From positions 46,090,823 through 46,154,822 of the forward strand of contig OX422218.1 of assembly GCA_949130495.1 (NCBI GenBank): 64,000 nt of DNA, written 5' to 3'. Numbering within the stretch: position 1 is the first letter of the stretch; each line of letters starts with the position of its first letter. This DNA is from Sambucus nigra. Lineage: Eukaryota; Streptophyta; Magnoliopsida; Dipsacales; Adoxaceae. The translations under genes and the position numbers were made by a program. The notes below the pieces were generated by a model. That model saw nothing but the letters and a program-made list of their open reading frames with translations. It made no database searches and was not told where the DNA came from. This document shows positions 56,238 through 64,000 of the stretch, in pieces.

Positions 56238-58425
56238 CTAGCAACCTCAATTTATTCAGAGGTCGCTGGTTGCTTTCCATTATCAACAGTAACGGGAGCA
56301 CTTCCCTCAGATAGAGCAGCTACTATTCCCTGAACGGAGGGAGTGTTAGCAGGAATGGTGAAAGATGCAGGAACACCACTGTCAATAGCTGGGACAGGAG
56401 CCTCATTTATAATAGGCTTCGGAACTGGATCATGCTCGTCGAACAAGGGTGAATCAACATCCACCCTAGCAGCCAAAAGAGCCTTATTCCAGCCCTTCTT
56501 GAAGTTCAGCCGACTTATGTAGCCTATCTGAGCATCAGCGTCCTCATATGCGGCAACCCATCCAGAGTTGTACGAACTCTCCTTAATGGTAGCAACCTCA
56601 GACTCCACCTTCTTTACCTTCTCTGACAACACCTTATTTTCCTTGACCATGACCAGCTTACTCATGCAGACCAGATCGCAGGATTGCCTCAACTCATTCA
56701 GCTCCTTGATTGCCGTTTCCTTCGCTCTATTGGCTTCAGCAAGGGAGAGATTATAGGATTTTTGGGCCTCACTGGTGGTCTTCAAGCTGGCCTCTAGCTC
56801 GACGCTTTTCCCCTTCAGCTCAACGTTCTGCTTCTCCAAGTCTGCATTCCTACTCACCAACTCGCCGCGAGTGCGATAGAGAACAGGGAACTACGTCACG
56901 AACTGTAAATAAAGAAAGAACATTAGAAGAAGGCATTGAACAAAATATTACAGGTATTAAAAAATAAAAACAGACTTACCAAGGCTAGCCTCTGACTCAC
57001 TTGCAGAGCTAACTGGTCCGTCCCCATTGCCTTCTGTCGATCAGTTGGCAAGATTGCTCTCTCGAGCAGCGCAGGAGCCAACTGGGGAGAGATGGCGACA
57101 GAGGCCCCCTTGGGCAGTGCGGAAACAGGCACCAAAGCTTCCCCAGACTTCATCCTCTCTTCCACTCTCCTTATCTCCTCTTCCCTCTCCTTCTTCTCCC
57201 TCTCATCTCTCTTCCTCTCTTCTACCTTATTTCTCTCTTCAACCTTCTTCCTCTCCTCTCCTATTCCTTCTTTTTCTCCCTCTCTCTCAACTGCTCCTCC
57301 TCCCTCATCCTCTTCTCCTTCTCGATGGCAGCAGGTTGAGAACCAGTGGCAACTTCTCCACTGCCAGGCTTTTACTTCTTCGATCGCCTAAAAAGAAGCA
57401 TATCATCCTCATCATCATTATCCCTGATCAGATTCCTCCTGGGAGGAGCTATATCTTCCTTGTTGGAACTGCTTGAATCACTGGAAGACTCCCGAGCTTC
57501 TGAAACCTCTTTCGAGCTGGAAGACCTTTCACCACTAGAGCTCGCCTCGCTGGAACCACCTTCAACACCTCCCCTATTATCACCTTCACCAGAACTGCTC
57601 TCTTCCTCGTCTAATTGGATAGGATATGCAGTAGTTTCCTCAGTGATATCTAGTTTGGGGATGCTATCTACAGGACGTACGATGAAGCTAGACCCAATAT
57701 TTTTATACTCCAGAAGAAAAGTAGCTGACCGAGGATGCTCACCGTCAGCTAAAGGTTCTCTAATGTTCCAAGATTTGATCAGCTTGGCAGCTCGAACCTC
57801 ATTGAGAGCAGGCTCCAAATTCTTTATCCTCGCTGAAAAGAAAAAGCGAAGAATATCAGAGAAATCATACATTAATAGGAAGATCGAAGAGCATAGAAAA
57901 AATTAAGCCTAATTATGAACTCCTCCCCATAAAAGGGGACCATGAACCTGTCAGACCTCGACCCCTCAGTATGGGGAGGAAATTGCCAATTTCTAGTAAA
58001 AAAACCCTCTTGCCAGTAATCCTTGTGGGAATCAGGTAGATTTACTACCAATACCCTGTCAGGACTCCTGGCCTTGAGGTAAAAAAGACAGAACTTGTTC
58101 GTGAGAAAGAATAACATAAGCATATTTCAGCAAGCCCTAAATTGGTTCCATAGAGCTGATTTATTCTATGGACACCATTAACTATCTTCCAAACGTTTGA
58201 CGAACACTGTGCAGGAACAATATTGAAGTAACCAAAGAAATGCAAAAACAAATTACTTGGAGGAAAGGTGAGACCCCCTTGGGACAGTAAAAGAACGTGA
58301 ATCTAGTGAGCACCCTCTATTTCCCTTACATTTTTAGGGATAGGAGCACACTCAATGTCTATCCAATCTGGGATGTTGTAATACTTCCTAAATTTAGTTA
58401 TCTACCTATTGCCTATTTTTGCCAT
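56238..58425 (-). pseudogene. Element B antisense gene, first part (aORF1)
   Basis: Same three-exon gene as in A. Exon 1 (58,425 to about 57,913) starts MAKIGNR and a stop, and has LFLHFFGYFNIVPAQCSSNV, QLYGTNLGLAEICLCYSFSR, VLVVNLPDSHKDYW and RNWQFPPHTEG. Exon 2 (57,832-56,980) has LLEYKNIGSSFIVRPVDSIP, a Ser/Glu-rich stretch (GERSSSSKEVSEARESSSDS), a basic patch and VSALPKGASVAISPQLAP. Exon 3 (56,902-56,238) is a coiled coil (KQNVELKGKSVELEASLKT), then SSYNSGWVAAYEDADAQIGY and LFDEHDPVPKP, ending ATSE. Intron 1 has lost its GT donor (TT); intron 2 (56,979-56,903) is intact GT...AG. Function unknown; the coiled coil suggests oligomerisation. Confidence 0.75.
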
Positions 58426-58832
58426 TTAAAAAACCCTAAATACAAATGCGAGGAGATCGTAACAGAAAAAAGCACAGAAAGAGAACAAGAAGAACATACT
58501 AAATAAGAACTTGGTTTGGTACAACGCGAAGTCACAAGCAAAGATGATGGAGGAGATTGAGAATTGAAAGATGATGACCTGGGAACGAGGGCGTAACAGT
58601 AGGAGCTTAGATAAGATGAGAAAATTTGAAGAAGTTTGAAACGACAACAACGAATTACTATTCCAAAGGACTTTTAAACGCTCCCAATCATAGTGCACAT
58701 GACACGAAGCAAGCTGCCGCCTAAATTAGTTTTCAATCCTGTGAAGAGTTGCACACTTTACAAGGAAGCCATTCTGACAAATCATTTAAATTTATTGAGC
58801 CCAAATTGTGGCCCAACAACTGTAGGGGCAAT
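58426..58832 (-). promoter_or_regulatory. Presumed upstream region of the antisense gene in element B
   Basis: Between the ATG of the antisense gene and the 3' LTR, about 400 bp, as in element A. No conserved frame. The last bases are the sense-strand purine tract GTAGGGGCA (58,822-58,830). Confidence 0.35.
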
Positions 58833-59247
58833 TGTGGATACCATTTTAGCCACCACAGGCCCAGACGAGTAGCCCAGTAAAGACCCAAAGTCTGGGAGCC
58901 CCGCATCGCTGCCGAAATTAGTTATGACTTAGTCTCTTCCTAAAATCTCATAAGGAGATATTCCAGGAAGTGATGGACTAACGTGGTGGAGTACAACACC
59001 CCCACTCCTCGAGAACAAGCATGTATATAACAAGCCCTAAACCTGGGGCAAAAGGCACGCATTTTTATTTCCTGTAAAGCACTCCACAGAGTATAGAGAA
59101 ATAATATTGAGAGCAACACCGTGGACGTAGTCATTCTTGCTGAACCACGTAAATATTGTGTCGTGTTATTGGTGTTCTTTACATTATTTATTTACTTTGG
59201 TGATTGTCTTTTCTTGTTAATTTGTGTTGAACATAATTGTCACCACA
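58833..59247 (+). repeat. Element B 3' LTR
   Basis: 415 bp, TGTGGATACCATTTTAGCC to AATTGTCACCACA. It contains GTATATAACAAGCC (TATA-like, about 59,023), CACCGTGGACGTAG and GAACCACGTAAA. It corresponds in order to the LTRs of A on the opposite strand. Integrase codons of H follow directly. Confidence 0.85.
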
Positions 59248-60462
59248 GATCCCATCAAATCTTATATTGAAGAAGGAATTTTTCCACCAGATCCAATCAA
59301 GGCCAAAAAACTTTAGTATAAATCAATAATATATGTGCTAGAAAAAGGAGCACTATACGTGAAAGGATTAATAACTATTATACAACACTGTTTCCATCCA
59401 ATAGAGGTTCAAGACTTGATAGAAGAAGTTCATGAAGGGTCTTGTGGGGATCATGTGGCAGGCAGATAATTGTTACATCGAATTAATACCCAGGGAAACT
59501 ATTGGCCAACTGTGCGAGAAGACTATATAGCTTTCGTCAGGAGATGTGATAAGTGCCAAAGGTACTCCAGCATTCGTAAAACTCCACAGGCTGCTCTTAC
59601 TCTAATCACATCACCTTGGCCATTCGCTAAGTGGGGAATAGACTTAGTCGGGCCACTGCTGACCACCCGAGGAAGGTTCAAGTACTTAGTCGTGGCTGTA
59701 GACTATTTCACAAAATGGGTTAAGGTAGAACCATTGATAGACATGCCCTATGAGAAGGTCTACCCATTTATATAGAAAAACATCATTTGTAGATATGGTT
59801 TGCCTTATGCCCTCATCACAGACCATGGCACACAGTTCGATAATGAAGAGTTTTCCGCCTACTGTGCCCAATCAAACATTCAAAAGATGCACTTTACTTC
59901 AAGTCATCCTCAAAGCAACGAGAAAAATGAAGTGACGAATAGGACTCTGCTCAATGGGTTAAAGAAAAGACTTGATGAGGCTAAAGGAAATTAGATTAAT
60001 GAACTACACTCCATTTTATGGGCATACCGAGCAACTCCAAGGACTGCTACTAGAGAAACACCATACATTCTGGCGTTTGGAACTGAAGCAATGATACCAG
60101 CTGAACTGGGTTTGCTAACCCACTGAGAGTTAAATTTTAATTCTCCTGTGAGAGATTTGATTTGAATATTAGACCTAGACATGTTGGAGGAAGTACGTAA
60201 GGATGCAGCCTTGAGAAACGCTGTTTACCAACAAAGAACAACATGATTTTATAACAAAAGGATGAAGCTGACCAACTTGAATGAAGGGGATTATGTGCTC
60301 AAAAAGGTGATTCAGAAGACCAACAAGCTTGAAGCCAATTGACATGGTCCATATCGTATCTTAGCAGTTGTCCGACCAGGTACTTATAGAATTGAGACTC
60401 TAGAAGGAAAAGAGTTCAAAAATCCTTGGCATGCCGAGTATCTTATGAAATATTACCAGTAA
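59248..60462 (+). pseudogene. Element H integrase
   Basis: From the edge of B: DPIKSYIEEGIFPPDPIKAK, a stop, VLEKGALYVKGLITIIQHCF, EEVHEGSCGDHVAGR (zinc-site His) and RRCDKCQRYS (zinc-site Cys pair). Catalytic core: WGIDLVGPLLTTRGRFKYLV (first Asp), YALITDHGTQFDNEEFSAYC (second Asp) and SSHPQSNEKNE with the Glu kept, although Gly-Gln of SNGQxE is Glu-Lys. Then LHSILWAYRATPRTATRETP and AFGTEAMIPAELG. C-terminal domain: YNKRMKLTNLNEGDYVLKK and KNPWHAEYLMKYYQ, ending at a normal stop. About six internal stops. All three catalytic residues are still readable. Confidence 0.9.
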
Positions 60463-60529
60463 TGTAATGAGACAAATCTTTGTAATCATGTCACCTCAGT
60501 ATCAATAAAATGATGATTTTCTCCATTTT

Positions 60530-60770
60530 TAAATTTTTTTGGGAGTACTGATGATATACATCACCACATACTTAGTCGGTAAACATGAAAAAGTTAATCG
60601 GAATAATAACCACATAGTTAATTGGTACCATTCAAAAGTTGATCTGAACAACAACCACATAGTTGGACAGAGCTCAGAACAACAACCACATAGTTGATTG
60701 GTACCATTCAAAAGTTGGTCGGCACAAGCAAAAGTTGATCGGCAACATACAAAACAACATATAAAAACCT
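60530..60770. repeat. Short variable repeats after the integrase of H
   Basis: Imperfect units around CAACCACATAGTTGATTGGTA, CATTCAAAAGTTGATCG and GGTCGGCACAAG lie in the presumed 3' untranslated region. Similar TGGTCGGC-rich DNA is in E1 at 19.9-21.1 kb. Confidence 0.7.
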
Positions 60771-60945
60771 AAGTTAAGATGGAACTTTAAGTCCTCAATA
60801 ATACCTGGTCAACATAATCAGGGATAAAACTCTCTATAAAAATTAACACGTTATATCCAAACTGTGCAAAACGGCGGAAGAACGTTATGAAGATTCGTAA
60901 ATAGGAATGTAGACACATATTCCACTTATACCCGGTAACCACTGG

Positions 60946-61195
60946 TAACTAATTCTAAACCTAAAAATCTAGGTGCATTAGTAGAACCTATGGAAATGCC
61001 ATGGGTAACTAGCCCTAAACTTGGATTTAAATCTAAGTGTGCTCGCAGAACCTATGATCACATAAAAGGTAACTGATATCAAACTTAGAAATCTAAGTAT
61101 ATCAGTAAAACCTATGATAATCTCATTGGTAATTGGTACTAAATTTGGGCAAATGCCTAAGTGTATCAATAGAACTAATGAAACAAAAAGGTCAT
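60946..61195 (+). repeat. Four tandem ~60-bp repeats (same family as 21,765-22,105)
   Basis: Units contain GGTAACTAATTCTAAACC, AAATCTAGGTGCATTAGTAG and AACCTATGG with increasing divergence. They correspond to the 66-bp repeat of E1, so the repeat is an inherited part of this retroelement lineage. Confidence 0.85.
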
Positions 61196-61309
61196 TCACA
61201 TCCAGAAAGTGACAAATATAAGTTAATCAAATATTTTTCATTCATATAAATGATCAGTACATGAAAATATTGTTCATAATTGAATTACATGAACAAATTC
61301 TGCTTAAGA

Positions 61310-62562
61310 TTATCCTACTAGACGCTTTCCTTCAGCTTTAGAGGAGCTCGGTGCTGGTTCCATGCCTACTAGAGGATCATCCAATGTGTATAGGGAATTA
61401 ATGAAGTTAAAATCTTGAAGAATTCTCCTATTGCCACTGCTTGGGGCATTTAACAGATGAGGAGGCTGAACTATTTTTAGCTTATCATGTAGTCCATAAT
61501 CCCCTAAGTATTTGGAGATCAGGCTTTGAGGAATGGTTTTTATAGGGATCCTGCTGATATCTAGTTTAAAAGGAGGATCTTGACACTCCAAAAGCCCCGA
61601 ATCATCCCTATAACATAGTCTACTATCCTGACCAACCTTCATAATTGTTAGGCAATTGGTCCAGCCCCATTTATAGCCTTCGTATTAAGCTTGACTAAAC
61701 CTTTCATGAAAATGACCAAGAGCCTCATTTTACCCCTCCATCCAAACTTCTCTGGGTTACTTGTGAAACTGTAAAGTTAACCTTTCAACCTGGTGCTACA
61801 GTTTCTTCAGCACTTCATCCTTGATTTGCAGTTGAGAAGACTGGGTGGAAAGTTGCTCGCTATGGGTTTGGATCGTTTAGGACATTTCATCCATGGCTAA
61901 ATTCTTGGCCTTTATTTATGCAGCCTGATTTGCAAGTGTCTGTTGAGTCTTACTTTCATCTGGTGTAGCTCGGCCAGGTCTTTCCCTTGATCGGGAAGAG
62001 GTAGAAGGTTTGGATTTTTTAACACCCTATAGTTTTTCCCCCAGATTAGCATTTTTAGTCTCTAAAAATGAGACTCCCTCATCATGATCATCATCAGTAG
62101 TTGAAGGAACCTTTAAGGAGTTCAACTCCTCTCTTAAATTGTTATTTTCTTCCTCAAACAACTTGGCAATGGCCATAGCCTCATCCACTTCACGCTTGAG
62201 AAGAAACTCTTTCTTCCTAAGCGAAGATGCATATTTCTCTAATTTTTCCTCAAAACCCCACGATTCACATAGAGCTTTGTACTTCTTGTCATAATCAGCA
62301 TGTAGGAGATCCTTGGCTTCTTTGTGATATTCTTGAAGCTCTTCAATTATTTCAAAGTAGGATACATTATTAGCTACTACCCGATTAAGAAGACACTTCA
62401 GGTATAAGTAAGCTTCCTTGGCTTAATCTAAAATGTCAGCCCTAGGCAACTTTGACAGATCTTCCTCGGACAAAGTCATCTGACCAGCCTTGAAAAGATC
62501 ATTGCATCTTTTGAGAAGCTCGAAGTCAGTAGAGGAAAGCTGATCCATTTTGAACATGAACT
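61310..62562 (-). pseudogene. Element H antisense gene, second part (aORF2)
   Basis: On minus from the ATG at about 62,551: MDQLSSTDFELLKRCNDLFK, EEDLSKLPRADILD and a stop, AYLYLKCLLNRVVANNVSYF, a long coiled coil (SLRKKEFLLKREVDEAMAIA, EEENNNLREELNSLKVPS), a Ser/Lys/Arg-rich stretch (KPSTSSRSRERPGRATPDES), further decayed text, GWTNCL and the frame 61,642-61,310 (PFKLDISRIPIKTIPQSLIS). GWTNCL matches GWTDAL of element B aORF2, so this is the same gene in a distant relative. No catalytic motif seen. Confidence 0.55.
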
Positions 62563-62741
62563 ATAAAGGGTAAATAAATCTCCAATCAATAACAGAATAA
62601 AGAGTTTGAAGTAGTAATCGAAAGAAGACAAGCGCAGAGACAAGAAATAGTCATTTTCATTGATAAAAGTCAGATTACAAATACATTAAAAGAAAATAAA
62701 AAAGAAATAAAGACAAAAAGAAAAAAGGCTGATTGCGGAGA

Positions 62742-64000
62742 AAGTCTACACCTTCCCCCTATTAGTAAAAGTTTTAACTTGATTAGAGATAGTAATTGGT
62801 GGAGTGATTTTCTCAAAAGTGGTGGGGAGAGAAGACTCAGCAACTATCTGTAGGTTCCAGAACAAGGGTGGGATCCCCTGACCTCACATCATCTTTCACT
62901 CGTCCAAGTTTGGTGGGGAACCAGGGTCATGTCTGAGGAAGAGCTTAGACTCTTGAGGAGTACCAACTTCAGTAAGTGCCGCCGATCAACCGTCATTGTA
63001 TTAATTTTTCTTCACTTACTCAATTTGGACAGAAGCAGTTTTTATGGCCTTCTCCCATACCTTGTTGAAAGAAGCCTCTCTAGTTTTCACCCTCTTGGCC
63101 TTCTCAACAACCAAGTTCTTCTCCAACTCAAAAACTTATCTCCAAGCTGCAATAACCTCATCCCCAGCCTTCTTCTGAGCACCCTCAGCATCCTTTATTT
63201 TGTTCTTCGAAGACTACTTCTCATTTTCCAATACTTGTTGGGATTCAAGCAAGGACTTCTTCAGGCATTCAAAAGCCTCTTCTACGTCATTTGAAGAAGA
63301 ACAAAGTGCATCATCCTTCTCCAACATTTGGTTAAAATCAACCAGGAACTGCAAAAAGAGAGGCCAAATTAATATAAGAAAAGAATAAAAAAGTACAAGT
63401 ATGAAGAGCAAGCATTCTTACTAAGGCAAGAATTTTAGTATCCCTTTCAGAAATTTTTAAACGGGGCATGGCAGAGGCAACACCCTTATGATATGGCAAA
63501 ATACCAGACCTTATTAATTTCATGGCTAAGCCAGGACCCATGGCTATCGGAGAGCCAATAATCGCAACAAGCAAATTATCCAAGTTTTATTTATCGAAAG
63601 TATCAACTTTTCCTTAAATAAGTTTAGTAGTAAAACCCTTTTCGATGCGTTTAAGAAGGGACTCTTCAGCCTTCTTAGCTGGGGGATTCTTCCCAGCATC
63701 CTCTTTATTAGTGGCCCTACTAGCAGCAGATTTGGTGGAATAGGGAGCAACAACATCTCCCATTATATTGGGGAATTTCCTCTTTCCCATAGCAGCAGGA
63801 AGAGGATGGTTAGAGTCCAAGGATAAAGAAGGACATTAAACAAGTTCACCACTGCCTGATGAAGTGGACACTAGGACCTAGTCCAAGTTAATTATAATGG
63901 AAGGAACAACAACAGAAGGTCGTGCAATAAAGGAGGTAACAAAACTCCTATATTTCAGCAGGTATGATGCCAACCTAGTATGTTCTTTACTAATTTTCTG
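62742..64000 (-). pseudogene. Element H antisense gene, first part (aORF1), 5' end beyond window
   Basis: From the right edge on minus: LASYLLKYRSFVTSFIARPS, equivalent to FLLEYKNIGSSFIARPVDS of A. Then a stop, MGKRKFPNIMGDVVAPYSTK, a Lys-rich patch, and the frame to RDTKILAL, where a GTAAG donor (63,421) opens a 73-bp intron ending TTTTTGCAG (63,349). The next exon starts FLVDFNQMLEKDDALC, a coiled coil (EAFECLKKSLLESQQVLENE), and runs with stops to SAALTEVGTPQESKLFLRHD and PGSPPNLDE. The intron position (after LAL, before F[LV]xxF) is the same as in A and B. The N-terminal exon lies outside the window. Confidence 0.65.

Larger units (their letters stand above)
45770..59247 (+). mobile_element. 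Element B: Tat-like Ty3 retrotransposon, 5'-truncated, inserted in H
   Basis: Same family as element A, opposite orientation. Gag C-terminus, protease, RT, RNase H, second RNase H and integrase run from 45,770 to about 50,250; antisense genes lie on minus at 58,425-55,210; PPT GTAGGGGCA and 3' LTR are at 58,833-59,247. The 5' LTR, PBS and most of gag are absent. Because the RNase H of H is also missing at this junction, one deletion probably removed both. A solo LTR (50,564-54,860) splits it. Confidence 0.85.
43000..64000 (+). mobile_element. Element H: Ty3/gypsy retrotransposon (partial, 3' end beyond window)
   Basis: 5' LTR 43,000-43,479, PBS 43,483-43,499, gag 43,541-45,075, RT fragment 45,076-45,760, then element B (about 45,770-59,247), integrase 59,248-60,462, variable repeats, 60-bp tandem repeats, and an antisense gene from the right edge down to 61,310. 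The protease and N-terminal RT are deleted (gag joins RT in mid-frame at about 45,075). The RNase H region is lost at the left junction of B. No 3' LTR in the window. E1 and E2 at 19.9-25.5 kb are relatives. Confidence 0.8.

Noticed and set aside
57092..57906. Plus-strand Ser/Leu-rich frames of 99-186 codons
   Set aside because: They are shadows of the antisense gene of element B, whose minus-strand Ser/Glu-rich and Lys/Glu-rich exons have homologues in A.
61310..63820. Host gene in antisense orientation to H
   Set aside because: Its intron position and the motifs SFIARPS and GWTNCL match the antisense genes of A and B, so it belongs to the retroelement.

Overview
This window is plant nuclear DNA, most likely from a eudicot and probably heterochromatic. 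I see no intact host gene, rRNA, tRNA or CRISPR array. Almost everything I can name is a transposable element or its debris: Mutator-like (MULE) transposase genes with introns, Ty3/gypsy polyproteins with the second RNase H typical of the Tat clade, a Tekay/Del-type LTR element without coding sequence, large solo LTRs, a hAT and a second DNA-transposon MITE, a SINE tail and a LINE stub. All coding sequences carry stops or frameshifts.

Layout. (1) 1-3.7 kb: low-complexity non-coding DNA with a 44-bp LINE stub. (2) 3.7-11.1 kb: MULE copy 1 on the minus strand, with a decayed transposase gene (SWIM finger, zinc knuckle) and a short-repeat family built on AAAGTACACG. (3) 11.0-11.45 kb: two inverted MULE termini around a SINE tail. 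(4) From 11.37 kb to about 41.5 kb: MULE copy 2 in the opposite orientation. It holds a transposase 5' half on plus and a second gene on minus. It is split by a 3.6-kb solo LTR (11,948-15,544), by decayed Ty3 fragments with inverted LTRs (19.9-25.5 kb), and by element A. (5) Element A (26,812-40,477, minus; TSD AAGTA) is a Tat-like element that itself carries a non-autonomous LTR element (36,321-39,310; TSD ACTGC). (6) 41,490-64,000 is a five-level nest. An Athila-like 5' end is interrupted by element H (43,000 to beyond the window). H is interrupted by element B (about 45,770-59,247; same family as A). B is interrupted by a solo LTR (50,564-54,860), and that LTR by a MITE (52,616-54,018).

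The most interesting shared feature is an antisense gene block between pol and the 3' LTR in A, B and H. It encodes a protein with a conserved N-terminal domain, an acidic/Ser-rich stretch and a coiled coil. One intron sits at an equivalent position in all three, and a second coding segment follows. It resembles the antisense 'extra ORFs' and putative gypsy-type transposon proteins known from plant Tat elements. In A and B it begins beside the 3' LTR and runs convergent with gag-pol. The other notable structure is a family of tandem, hairpin-forming repeats inside the introns of both MULE genes.

Family names rest on motifs read by eye. No database search was run.
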